Of a stretch of DNA of 64,000 nt, positions 11,401 through 23,055 are shown piece after piece. The translations under genes and the position numbers were made by a program. The DNA lies in NCBI GenBank assembly GCA_032433765.1, contig JAVIAB010000025.1:35548782-35612781 (forward strand), read 5' to 3'. This stretch comes from Megaustenia siamemsis. Its lineage: Eukaryota; Mollusca; Gastropoda; Stylommatophora; Ariophantidae. A model generated the notes under the pieces. That model was not told the DNA's origin, ran no database searches, and saw nothing but the letters and a program-made list of their open reading frames with translations. The first letter of the stretch is position 1; each line of letters begins with the position of its first letter.

Positions 11401-12211
11401 ACCGAATTAAGACGATTCGATTAATCTGTAAGGACGATAGTGCGGCTAACACTTCAGAACCTTGTGGACGGTATTCGTTGGAAAAGTTTGCATGTTGAGG
11501 CAACTACCTTAAAGATTTTTTAGGGCTCATTGTAATTCTGATTTGCATATCAAGTTCTGTGTCTTCTGAAGTTGAAGGCCCTCCAGATTCGTATGCATCT
11601 ACCACACTATCCGTAGCACGAAACTTGTCAATCAAATTCATAGCCTCATTGCGGTGGGAGACTTGTGAGTCTGGACATTTCAACACAAATTGTTGAATAA
11701 CTTCTTCAGTATATTTGCTATCATTACCGAAGACGTATTTAAAAAAATATGTTTCCATTGTATAACAGCATTTCCCATCAGCAATGAAACCGTGAATATA
11801 ATAGCGGCTTACTGTGTTATGAATAAGAGATAGGCATTTTAAATTTCTAGCATTAATAGATAGAGATTAATATGTAGGAGTTGAGAGAGTTTATATTTCT
11901 ATAATCAAAAGTTAACCTTTTGAAAATCCTAGAATGACCAGAAAGACAATTTAAAATACTAGCATGAAGAGAAAAGCAGTTTATAATCTTAGTATGAAAA
12001 GAGATACATTAAAAAGTCCTACTATTAAGAAAGAAACAGTTAATAATGCTAATATGAAAATGAAAGCAGCTTAAAATCCTGTTATGAAAATAGCGATAGA
12101 CAATTACATCTCAAGCATTAAAATAGAGAGACAGTCATTCTTTTTATTTTTAAATCGAGAATCAAGTTCTGAATAGTTTATCAAACTTGTAGTAACAAGT
12201 GTTATAGCCTG

Positions 12212-12934
12212 GTGTTTATAATGTCTCTGTGCGGTGACTCGTCCACATATAGAAAAGAAAGGGTGGGGGGTGGGGTCTACATAAAGTACTCAAAAAATAA
12301 CTCTAGGGGTATGGAAAAGATAGCAACAGGGAAATATTATCACAATTACGATGCAGAAATGCAAACAATAAAGTTGACAATAGAAAAACTGCTGAACAGT
12401 AATCTTAGCCCACAGCCTGTAGAGTTTTTGACATATGCAAGATCAATGATCCAGGGACTGCAATCCAAAAAATTGCTACATCTGAAAACTTTATTGACTG
12501 AACTCTACAAACACCACAGGATTGCCCTGCAGTGGATCCCATCTCACTATGGAATACCAGGAAACTAGAGAGCAGATCAGCTTTCAAAAGAAGGTGCAAC
12601 AGGCACACAACCAGATGCGCCGTTTACATACCATCATAAGAAACTGATAATCAAATCAATCAGAAGATCAAATGCTCCAAATCGGGATGCCTTTCATTAT
12701 ATGAATAGATGGGAACAAGTCATCATTATACGCATTAGAACAGGAATGACTCCACAGTCACGTGTCTACAAAATTCAAGATCGGTACCTCAACTACATGT
12801 ACATATGGACAGGCGCCCAAGACAGAGGAACGCATATTTCAAGAACGCACTGAATATAGTACACTGAGGAAAGTCCACTTATACCATTATAATACAACAC
12901 TACAGACAAGACTAGATGCACCACTGCAAGAATG
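12212..12934 (+). pseudogene. LINE-beta RNase H and C-terminal fragment (inverted copy I)
   Basis: The longest continuous RNase H frame of the set: it extends upstream through VGGGVYIKYSKN, the first beta strands of the domain, before AEMQTIKLTIEKL. It has the same TAG after GIPGN. Changes include TYARS in place of TDARS, which replaces the second catalytic acidic position, and SKKLLHLKT. The C-terminal part to about 12,934 contains frameshifts around 12,800 (GACAGGCGCC insertion-like change), so it is decayed further than the other copies. Confidence 0.83.
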
Positions 12935-13213
12935 ACAAAAGATGGTAACATTTATACAGGAAACGACATTGCCGATATAGACAATACTTCAGGCGAACGA
13001 AAGATAGATATATAGATACAGAAGGTTTTCGAAATTAGTAATACTAGACAAGTCTCAGAATGTCTTGAGGCCTGCAGTGGATATTTTGAACACATGCTGT
13101 AAACACAGCTCCATCGTGTGAACAACTTCTTTACCCAATACAAGCCAGCCAACCGCAGTATTAAGGAGATGAATAAGACAAATGTTATATTCTTCCTCGT
13201 CCTCTTTCCTTCC

Positions 13214-14019
13214 TCATCTGCCTTTCAGCGTCGAGGGGAGATATAATTTGCGGTCTTTTGCTCTTCTGTTCGCCTCTGTTGTTGTTATGTTTCCTAGTGC
13301 TTCTAATATTCCATCGACCCATCTATTTCGTGCTCGACCCTTGGAGCTGGTTTTCTCACAACGTTTGTTGAAGGCTCGTTGTGTTGTGTTTTGTTCTTTC
13401 TGCCTTGTCACGTGGCCAAACCATTTTATCTGTTGTTTCGTTATATATTCTATGGCGGGGGCTATTCCTAGCTTTTTTTCTCAATTCTTAATTTCTGATC
13501 TTATCTCTCAGACTGTTTCCTGTCATTCGTCTAACACATTTCATCTCTGTAGAGGTTATTGCTCTTATTGTTCTTGCATCTAGAGTCCAGGTCTGGCATT
13601 GGTAGCACAACGTTGGAATGAAGATTGTATTGTATAGTGTTCGTTTTGCCTCCAGTGTTATTTCCTTGTTGGACAATAGTGGTGATAACTGTCCGATGAT
13701 TTGACAAGCTTTGTTGCATCTTGATTCTATCTCTGCTGTTTGGAAATTATCGTTTGTCATTAGACTTCCTAGGTATTTGAATTCCTCTACTTGTTTTAGT
13801 TGTCTGCCTTCTATAGTTATGTTGATGTTCTGTTTATTTTCACCTACATTCATGACTTCTGTTTTGTTGATTTTCATGATGTATTTTGTGCCTGTGATGT
13901 TCAGTTTGTTTAAGTGTTCTTGTAGGTCTTCTGTTGTTTCATGTATTAGCGCCTGATCGCCTGCAAATAGAAGCTCGTTTTTTATATTCAATTTCACGTA
14001 ATTTCAAAAATATGTTCAC
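13214..14019 (-). pseudogene. LINE-alpha RT C-terminal fragment (inverted copy I)
   Basis: Diverged minus-strand copy. The main readable frame (13,997-13,488) shows MKINKTEVMNVGENKQ, FKYLGSL and NKEIT, and stops early at 13,488; the terminal RWVDGI block is readable at 13,411-13,214. It contains AGDQALIHETTEDLQE, different from the SGNQSLIH of most other copies, which helps to separate it as an older lineage. Confidence 0.85.
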
Positions 14020-14840
14020 TACACAGGACTTTATACAGAATCGTTTTCTTATTTGACAGAAGTTGACTTTTTTGTGATCAAAGGAAGATAACCTTTAATT
14101 TTTGACAGAAAGTATAAATAATTAATATTTGCAACCACAAATTAGAAAATCTTTTAAATTTGATTCTTAAGAATTTGCAATATTTTATTGGATATTATTA
14201 AAGAGCTTGCACATTTTGTGAGAAAATTATTTTCCGGGAAACAATATGCATATTAATAAAACTTTTGACAATTTACAATTACAATATATCGACGTATAAA
14301 GAATTATTAACTATTAATATAATTGGAGTTACTTCCCTTATAATAAAGCATAATTACATTTAATTTCTTAAGCAAATAAGTTTATATCAACATTTTCATC
14401 TACAATTCAACGGTAGAACACTTTTTTGCATTTAAATTTGATATGTTAGAACGAACCGTGCCTGTAAATAATATTCAACATTTAAATATATATTCTTCAG
14501 AGAATTATTATATTTCTTAGCTAATAATGAACTGTTTAAAGTTTCTAAACATTTTTATAGATCACGGGTCCAAAGAAATTAATTTATAAAAATTAGCTGA
14601 TGCCGTCTCATCACTTCACTGTACAGTCTAGAAGATAATGTTAGAGAGAGAGAGAAAGAGAGGTATAAAAAAAAACTAGGAAAATACTATGCTGTTGAAA
14701 TTTCAAAATTGTAGTAGAAAAAGGGAGAGGAGTTGGAGATAGAAAATTGCACATACGTCATGTCACTGGAGAGGGTTAGTGGCAGTTTAAAAGTCTAACA
14801 TTAAGAGACAGAGACAGAGAGAGAGAGAGAGAGAGAGAAA

Positions 14841-14887
<47 letters not shown>

Positions 14888-15419
14888 GATAGAGAGAGAG
14901 AGAGAAAGAGCGAAAAAGAGAGATACAGTTATGTATATTAAACATTAAGATAAAGATAGAAGAAAGAGAATGAGAGATAGGCATTTAAAATTTCTAGCAT
15001 TAATAGACAGAGATTAAAATGTAGGAGTTAAGAGAGTTGAGAGAGTTTATATTTCTAGAATCAAAAGTTAATCTTTTGAAAATCCTAGAATGACCAGAAA
15101 GACAATTTAAAATACTAGCATGAAGATAAAAGCAGTTTATAATCTTAGTATGAAAAGAGATACATTAAAAAGTCCTACTATTAAGAAAGAAACAGTTAAT
15201 AATGCTAATATGAAAATGAAAGCAGCTTAAAATCCTGTTATGTAAATAGCGATAGACAATTACATCTCAAGCATTAAAATAGAGAGACAGTCATTCTTTT
15301 TTAATTTTTAATTGAGAATCAAGTTCTGAATAGTTTATCAAACTTGTAGTAACAAGTGTTATAGCCTGGTGTTTATAATGTCTCTATGCGGGGACTCGAT
15401 CAATATATAGAAAATAAAG

Positions 15420-16091
15420 GGGGAGCAGGGTGTCTACATAGAGTACTCAAAAAATAACACTAGGTATATGGAAAAAATAGCAACAGGGAAATATTATCAC
15501 AAATACGTTGCAGAAATGCAAGCAATAAAGTTGGCAATAGAAAAACTGCTGAACAGTAATCTTAGCCCACAGCCTGTAGAGGTTTTGACAGATGCAAGAT
15601 CAGTGCTCCAGGCACTGCAATCCAGAAAGTTGCTACTTCTGCTAACTTTATTGACTGAACTCTACAAACACCACAGGATTGCCCTGCAGTGGATCCCATC
15701 TCACTATGGAATACCAGGAAACTAGAGAGTAGATCAGCTTTCAAAAGAATGTGCAACAGGCACACAACCAGATGCGCTGGTTACATACCATCATAAGAAA
15801 CAGATAATCAAATCAATCAGAAGATCAAATGCTCCAAATCAGGATGCATTTCATTATATGAATAGATGGGAACAAGTTATCATTATCCGCATTAGAACAG
15901 GAATGACTCCACAGTCACGTGTCTACAAAATTCAAGATCGGTACCTCAACAACATGTACATATGGAAGCCGCCCCAGACAAAGGAACGCATATTTCAAGA
16001 ATGCACTGAATATAGTAGACTGAGGAAAGTCCACTTATACCATTATAATACAACACTACAGACAAGACTAGATGCACCACTGCAAGAATGA
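15420..16091 (+). pseudogene. LINE-beta RNase H and C-terminal fragment (inverted copy II)
   Basis: Plus-strand copy with translation identical to D0 over both readable segments (15,468-15,725 and 15,858-16,091), including the shared TAG after GIPGN. Confidence 0.85.
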
Positions 16092-16369
16092 CAAAAGACG
16101 GTAACATTTATACAAGAAACGACATTGCCGATATAGACAATACTTCAGGCGAACGAAAGATAGATATATAGATACAGAAGGTTTTCGAAATTAGTAATAC
16201 TAGACAAGTCTCAGAATGTCTTGAGGCCTGCAGTGGATATTTTGAACACATGCTGTAAACACAGCTCCATCGTGTGAACAACTTCTTTACCCAATACAAG
16301 CCAGCCAACCGCAGTAGTATGTAGATGAATAAGACAAATGTTATATTCTTCCTCGTCCTCTTTCCTTCC

Positions 16370-17174
16370 TCATCTGCCTTTCAGCGTCGAGGGGAGATAT
16401 AATTTGCGGTCTTTTGCTCTTCTGTTCGCCTCTGTTGTTGTTATGTTTCCTAGTGCTTCTAATATTCCATCGACCCATCTATTTCGTGCTCGACCCTTGG
16501 AGCTGGTTTTCTCACAACGTTTGTTGAAGGCTCGTTGTGTTGTGTTTTGTTCTTTCTGCCTTAACACGTGGCCAAACCATTTTATCTGATGTTTCCTTAT
16601 ATATTCTATGGTGGGGGCTATTCATAGCTTTTTTTCTCAGTTCTTCATTTCTGATCTTATCTCTCAGACTGTTTCCTGTTATTCGTCTAACACATTTCAT
16701 CTCTGTAGACGTTATTTTTCTTATTGTTTTCGCATCCAGGGTCCAGGTCTGGCATTGGTAGCACAACGTTGGGATGAAGATTGTATTGTATAGTGCTCGT
16801 TTTGCCTCCAGTTTTATTTCATTATTGGACAATAGTGGTGATAACTGTCCGATGATTTGACAAGCTTTGTTGCATCTTGATTCTATCTCTGCTGTTTGGG
16901 AATTATCGTTTGTCATTAGACTTCCTAGGTATTTGAATTCCTCTACTTGTTTTAGTTGTCTGCCTTCTATAGTTATGTTGATGTTCTGTTGATTTTTGGC
17001 GACATTCATGACTTCTGTTTTGTTGATTTTCATGATGTATTTTGTGCCTGTAATGTTCAGTTTGTTTAAGTGTTCTTTTAGGTCTTCTATTGTTTCATGT
17101 ATTAGCGACTGATTGCCTGAAATAGAAGCTCGTTTTTTATATTCAATTTCACGTAATTTCAAAAATATGTTCAC
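16370..17174 (-). pseudogene. LINE-alpha RT C-terminal fragment (inverted copy II)
   Basis: Minus-strand copy, near-identical to D1 with NNEIK in place of NNEIT. The readable frame 17,174-16,512 and the terminal block 16,567-16,370 overlap in different frames as in the direct copies. Confidence 0.86.
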
Positions 17175-17960
17175 TACACAGGACTTTATACAGAATCGTT
17201 TTCTTATTTGACAAAGTTGACTTTTTTGTGATCAAAGGAAGATAACTTTTAATTTTTGACAGAAAGTATAAATAATTAATATTTGCAACCACAAATTAGG
17301 AAAGGTACATCTTTTTCATTTGATTCTTAAGAATTTGCAATATTTTATTGGAATTTATTAAAGAGCTTGCACATTTTATGAGAAAATTATTTTCGGGAAA
17401 CAATATGCATATCAATAAAACTTTTGACAATTTACAATTACAATATATCGACGTATAAATAATTCTTAACTATTATTATAATTGGAGTTACCTCCCTTAT
17501 AATAAAGCAAAATTATAATTATTTTCTTAAGCATATAAGTTTATATCAACATTTTCATCAACAATTCAACGGTAGATCACTTTTTTTGCATTTAAGTTTG
17601 ATATGTTAGAACGAACCATGCCTGTAAATATTAAGCAACATTTAAATATATATTCTTCAAAGAATTATTATATTTCTTAGCTGATAATGAACTGTTTATA
17701 GTTTCTAAACATTTTTATAGATCACGGGTCCAAAGAATTTAATTTATAAAAACTAGCTGATGCCGTCTCACCACTTCACTGTACAGTCTAGAAAAGATAA
17801 TTTTAGAGAGAGAAAGAGAGGTATACAAAAAACTAGGAAAATACTATGCTGTTGAAATTTCAAAATTGTAGTAGAAAAAGGGAGAGGAGTTGGAGATAGA
17901 AAATTGCACATACTTCATATCACTGGAGAGGGATAGTGGCAGTTTAAAAGTCTATCATTA

Positions 17961-18001
<41 letters not shown>

Positions 18002-18498
18002 AAAAGAGAGATACAGTTATATATATTAAACATTAAGATACAGATAGAAGAAAGAGAATGAGAGATAGGCATTTTAAATTTCTAGCATTAATAGATAGAG
18101 ATTAATATGTAGGAGTTGAGAGAGTTTATATTTCTAGAATCAAAAGTTAACCTTTTGAAAATCCTAGAATGACCAGAAAGACAATTTAAAATACTAGCAT
18201 GAAGAGAAAAGCAGTTTATAATCTTAGTATGAAAAGAGATACATTAAAAAGTCCTACTATTAAGAAAGAAACAGTTAATAATGCTAATATGAAAATGAAA
18301 GCAGCTTAAAATCCTGTTATGTAAATAGCGATAGACAATTACATCTCAAGCATTAAAATAGAGAGACAGTCATTCTTTTTTAATTTTTAATTGAGAATCA
18401 AGTTCTGAATAGTTTATCAAACTTGTAGTAACAAGTGTTATAGCCTGGTGTTTATAATGTCTCTATGCGGGGACTCGATCAATATATAGAAAATAAAG

Positions 18499-19170
18499 GG
18501 GGAGCAGGGTGTCTACATAGAGTACTCAAAAAATAACACTAGGTATATGGAAAAAATAGCAACAGGGAAATATTATCACAAATACGTTGCAGAAATGCAA
18601 GCAATAAAGTTGGCAATAGAAAAACTGCTGAACAGTAATCTTAGCCCACAGCCTGTAGAGGTTTTGACAGATGCAAGATCAGTGCTCCAGGCACTGCAAT
18701 CCAGAAAGTTGCTACTTCTGCTAACTTTATTGACTGAACTCTACAAACACCACAGGATTGCCCTGCAGTGGATCCCATCTCACTATGGAATACCAGGAAA
18801 CTAGAGAGTAGATCAGCTTTCAAAAGAATGTGCAACAGGCACACAACCAGATGCGCTGGTTACATACCATCATAAGAAACAGATAATCAAATCAATCAGA
18901 AGATCAAATGCTCCAAATCAGGATGCATTTCATTATATGAATAGATGGGAACAAGTTATCATTATCCGCATTAGAACAGGAATGACTCCACAGTCACGTG
19001 TCTACAAAATTCAAGATCGGTACCTCAACAACATGTACATATGGAAGCCGCCCCAGACAAAGGAACGCATATTTCAAGAATGCACTGAATATAGTAGACT
19101 GAGGAAAGTCCACTTATACCATTATAATACAACACTACAGACAAGACTAGATGCACCACTGCAAGAATGA
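18499..19170 (+). pseudogene. LINE-beta RNase H and C-terminal fragment (inverted copy III)
   Basis: Plus-strand copy; both readable segments (18,547-18,804, 18,937-19,170) translate identically to D0 and inverted copy II. Confidence 0.85.
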
Positions 19171-19448
19171 CAAAAGACGGTAACATTTATACAAGAAACG
19201 ACATTGCCGATATAGACAATACTTCAGGCGAACGAAAGATAGATATATAGATACAGAAGGTTTTCGAAATTAGTAATACTAGACAAGTCTCAGAATGTCT
19301 TGAGGCCTGCAGTGGATATTTTGAACACATGCTGTAAACACAGCTCCATCGTGTGAACAACTTCTTTACCCAATACAAGCCAGCCAACCGCAGTAGTATG
19401 TAGATGAATAAGACAAATGTTATATTCTTCCTCGTCCTCTTTCCTTCC

Positions 19449-20253
19449 TCATCTGCCTTTCAGCGTCGAGGGGAGATATAATTTGCGGTCTTTTGCTCTT
19501 CTGTTCGCCTCTGTTGTTGTTATGTTTCCTAGTGCTTCTAATATTCCATCGACCCATCTATTTCGTGCTCGACCCTTGGAGCTGGTTTTCTCACAACGTT
19601 TGTTGAAGGCTCGTTGTGTTGTGTTTTGTTCTTTCTGCCTTAACACGTGGCCAAACCATTTTATCTGATGTTTCCTTATATATTCTATGGTGGGGGCTAT
19701 TCATAGCTTTTTTTCTCAGTTCTTCATTTCTGATCTTATCTCTCAGACTGTTTCCTGTTATTCGTCTAACACATTTCATCTCTGTAGACGTTATTTTTCT
19801 TATTGTTTTCGCATCCAGGGTCCAGGTCTGGCATTGGTAGCACAACGTTGGGATGAAGATTGTATTGTATAGTGCTCGTTTTGCCTCCAGTGTTATTTCC
19901 TTGTTGGACAATAGTGGTGATAACTGTCCGATGATTTGACAAGCTTTGTTGCATCTTGATTCTATCTCTGCTGTTTGGGAATTATCGTTTGTCATTAGAC
20001 TTCCTAGGTATTTGAATTCCTCTACTTGTTTTAGTTGTCTGCCTTCTATAGTTATGTTGATGTTCTGTTGATTTTTGGCGACATTCATGACTTCTGTTTT
20101 GTTGATTTTCATGATGTATTTTGTGTCTGTAATGTTCAGTTTGTTTAAGTGTTCTTTTAGGTCTTCTATTGTTTCATGTATTAGCGACTGATTGCCTGAA
20201 ATAGAAGCTCGTTTTTTATATTCAATTTCACGTAATTTCAAAAATATGTTCAC
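19449..20253 (-). pseudogene. LINE-alpha RT C-terminal fragment (inverted copy III)
   Basis: Minus-strand copy with NKEIT (as D3) and a private Gly-to-Asp change (ITDTKY). The frame break before the terminal block is the same as elsewhere. Confidence 0.86.
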
Positions 20254-21043
20254 TACACAGGACTTTATACAGAATCGTTTTCTTATTTGACAAAGTTGAC
20301 TTTTTTGTGATCAAAGGAAGATAACTTTTAATTTTTGACAGAAAGTATAAATAATTAATATTTGCAACCACAAATTAGGAAAGGTACATCTTTTTCATTT
20401 GATTCTTAAGAATTTGCAATATTTTATTGGAATTTATTAAAGAGCTTGCACATTTTATGAGAAAAAAAATTATTTTCGGGAAACAATATGCATATCAATA
20501 AAACTTTTGACAATTTACAATTACAATATATCGACGTATAAAGAATTCTTAACTATTATTATAATTGGAGTTACTTCCCTTATAATAAAGCAAAATTATA
20601 ATTATTTTCTTAAGCATATAAGTTTATATCAACATTTTCATCAACAATTCAACGGTAGATCACTTTTTTTGCATTTAAGTTTGATATGTTAGAACGAACC
20701 ATGCCTGTAAATATTAAGCAACATTTAAATATATATTCTTCAAAGAATTATTATATTTCTTAGCTGATAATGAACTGTTTATAGTTTCTAAACATTTTTA
20801 TAGATCACGGGTCCAAAGAATTTAATTTATAAAAACTAGCTGATGCCGTCTCATCACTTCACTGTAGAGTCTAGAAAAGATAATTTTAGAGAGAGAAAGA
20901 GAGGTATACAAAAAACTAGGAAAATACTATGCTGTTGAAATTTCAAAATTGTAGTAGAAAAAGGGAGAGGAGTTGGAGATAGAAAATTGCACATACTTCA
21001 TGTCACTGGAGATGGATAGTGGCAGTTTAAAAGTCTATCATTA

Positions 21044-21084
<41 letters not shown>

Positions 21085-21568
21085 AAAAGAGAGATACAGT
21101 TATATATATTAAACATTAAGATACAGATAGAAGAAAGAGAATGAGAGATAGGCATTTTAAATTTCTAGCATTAATAGATAGAGATTAATATGTAGGAGTT
21201 GAGAGAGTTTATATTTCTATAATCAAAAGTTAACCTTTTGAAAATCCTAGAATGACCAGAAAGACAATTTAAAATACTAGCATGAAGAGAAAAGCAGTTT
21301 ATAATCTTAGTATGAAAAGAGATACATTAAAAAGTCCTACTATTAAGAAAGAAACAGTTAATAATGCTAATATGAAAATGAAAGCAGCTTAAAATCCTGT
21401 TATGTAAATAGCGATAGACAATTACATCTCAAGCATTAAAACAGAGAGACAGTCATTCTTTTTTAATTTTTAATTGAGAATCAAGTTCTGAATAGTTTAT
21501 CAAACTTGTAGTAACAAGTGTTATAACCTGGTGTTTATAATGTCACTGTGCGGTGACTCGATCAATAT
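20254..21568 (-). repeat. 3-kb composite satellite, inverted copy IV (partial, outer end)
   Basis: AT-rich part, (GA)n at about 21,051-21,082, 30-bp repeats and the first ~40 bp of LINE-beta, ending at GACTCGATCAATATAT near 21,568 where a different LINE-alpha copy begins. Its GTGCGGTGACTCG variant matches D0 and inverted copy I. Confidence 0.92.
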
Positions 21569-21862
21569 ATTTAGGAATAACCCCCGCCATAGAATTTGTA
21601 AAGAAACAACAGATATAAAGGTTTGGCCATGTGACAATCAAAACACAAAACAACGAGCTCTTAATAAACGTTGCGAGAATACCAGACCCAAGGGTCGACC
21701 ACGAAAAAGATGGATCGATGGAATATTAGAAGCACTAGGAAACATAACAGCAGCAGAGGCGAACAGAATAGCAAAAGACCGCAAATTATATCTCCCCTCG
21801 ACGCTGAAAGGGAAAGAAAAAGCAGAAGAATTATTTTATGAATTCCCTTGAAGAAAGATATC
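21569..21862 (+). pseudogene. LINE-alpha-like C-terminal fragment in direct orientation
   Basis: 5'-truncated member of the LINE-alpha family, distinct from the satellite copies. Here the frame runs uninterrupted from NPRHRICKETTD through QRALNKRCENTRP, GRPRKRWIDGILEALGN and EANRIAKDRKLYLP, showing what the frameshifted satellite copies have lost. The 3' side is GAAAAAGCAGAAGAATTA, again GA-rich without poly(A). It abuts the outer end of inverted copy IV exactly. No convincing target-site duplication is visible. Confidence 0.82.
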
Positions 21863-23055
21863 AAATATTATCTTCCTTTACTGGGTGTCCTTTAAAGAAA
21901 ATGAAGGTGTTTGTGCAATACATAAGCAATAAATAGATCGAGTTGAAAAGTATCAACTGGAGACTCATTTGTAACGTGAGGCAGTCAGTGGGTGACAACT
22001 AGAATTAAAAGAACAAAGATGTAAGTGATTGGCACTAACAAACCAGATAACCCAGTTTTGTTTCTTTTACCCCTTACAGACTGTCTTCTCTACATTTTTT
22101 AATTGTTAATTCAGGACCTTGAACCTTAGAGTCTACGGGACTGTGTGGTGGAAGGTCAAAGTTCAATGATTAGAAAGGTTTTAACAAAATTCTGAGAAGT
22201 GCAAGGCGAAACATATAGAAAGCTTAGTAGCTCGTCCTCTTTATTTTTTTTATTATTTTCTTCCTCATTTGACTTTCAAAGTTTATCATGACTTTTGCAC
22301 ATCATCATCATGTTCCGTTATATGCATATATTCCTTTATTTTTTTTTTTTTGTAAATTGTGTGGAAGTTAGCCAGCCTTCTAGTTATTAATTGTGCATCA
22401 GCGCTGTGTGTTAAAAGAGCGGTAACTACGACAAGTTATAACGCTAAGCTATGTTCACATTCTTGATATATACAGTCACGTTATTGTCTATCACTAAGCC
22501 CAACCCACATTCTTGACATATACACTCACGTTATTGTCTATCATTAAGCCCTACCCACATGCTCGAAATATTCTCACGTTATTGTCCATTGTAAAAGTAT
22601 AGTGACTAGAGCATGTGTGCATGGAAATTGTGGGGATATGGCAGTGCGTGACGAGAGAATTAAGTCGATAAAAAAATATTAGTCTGTAAATGTATCCAAG
22701 GTCGAAAGTTCAAGATAGTGTGATCTTGAAGTTTTGAAAGTTGGAAAGAGGGCAGTGACGTGTTTGTAAATTGGAGACAACGTGGAGTAGTTTGATTGGA
22801 TGCGGAAATGAGCTTGGGATAATGATACTGGGGATTTATAAACTAGGGACAGTAGAATAGTTGGACACACAGAAGAATAGTTGGACACACAGAAGCATAT
22901 TCAGCGTAGACAGACTAGAGCAGATAAGTTCCCTCGAAGATTTTGGACAACTTTGTTTCTTCTACACAAAATGCTTCCCAAGGTCTCGAGTAAAGGAGCC
23001 AGGTAAGTGTTTTCAATGCTATAACGATCTAGTTATTTTTTGTACCAGAAATCAA
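21863..23055. other. No gene recognised; contains 3x50-bp repeat
   Basis: AT-rich DNA without a supportable gene. The only structure is a 50-bp tandem repeat, three copies starting at 22,456, 22,506 and 22,556 (CACATTCTTGATATATACA then TCACGTTATTGTCTATC). Short open frames here have no recognisable motif. Confidence 0.6.

Larger units (their letters stand above)
10418..11758 (-). pseudogene. Mariner-like DDE transposase remnant with N-terminal HTH
   Basis: Two minus-strand pieces of one DDE transposase. Positions 11,758-11,504 read as an 84-residue frame resembling the N-terminal helix-turn-helix domain (DUF4817-like): FVLKCPDSQVSHRN, LIDKFRATDSV and GGPSTSED. Positions 10,640-10,430 read, through stops, as DVTFFTDEARFHLSG followed by NTDELHQVPLYVQK, the region around a catalytic Asp in transposases of this group. 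Between them lie a (CT)n microsatellite, a C-tract and a tandem repeat, so the gene is broken and the middle is lost or unrecognisable. Terminal inverted repeats were not found. Confidence 0.7.
11826..14019 (-). repeat. 3-kb composite satellite, inverted copy I (partial, most diverged)
   Basis: First unit of the inverted arm. On the plus strand it starts inside the 30-bp repeat block (AGAGATAGGCATTTT) and runs through LINE-beta (plus) to LINE-alpha (minus). It differs from all other copies at many sites, so it is older or escaped homogenisation. Its inner edge is at a different place in the unit from the inner edge of the direct arm (9,902), so the arms are not a simple mirror. Confidence 0.92.
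14020..17174 (-). repeat. 3-kb composite satellite, inverted copy II
   Basis: Complete unit of 3,155 bp. Its AT-rich and GA-rich part (14,020-15,000) is diverged like copy I, with an expanded, interrupted (GA)n tract at about 14,807-14,912, whereas from about 15,300 onward (LINE-beta and LINE-alpha) it is nearly identical to D1/D2. The switch from diverged to near-identical within one unit suggests a recombination or conversion junction. Confidence 0.92.
17175..20253 (-). repeat. 3-kb composite satellite, inverted copy III (complete)
   Basis: Complete 3,079-bp unit. The AT-rich part carries the CCACTTCACTGTACAG variant (17,770) shared with D1. (GA)n lies at about 17,969-17,998. Confidence 0.95.

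Noticed and set aside
13182..13583. 133-codon plus-strand ORF and similar antisense frames over LINE-alpha
   Set aside because: Antisense shadows of the RT fragment, repeated in every unit with the same artefactual composition.
1..21568. Simple perfect palindrome made by assembly folding
   Set aside because: The arms have different inner breakpoints, copy-specific variants and a strongly diverged copy I, so the inverted arm is not a mirror of the same reads. Long-read proof is still lacking.
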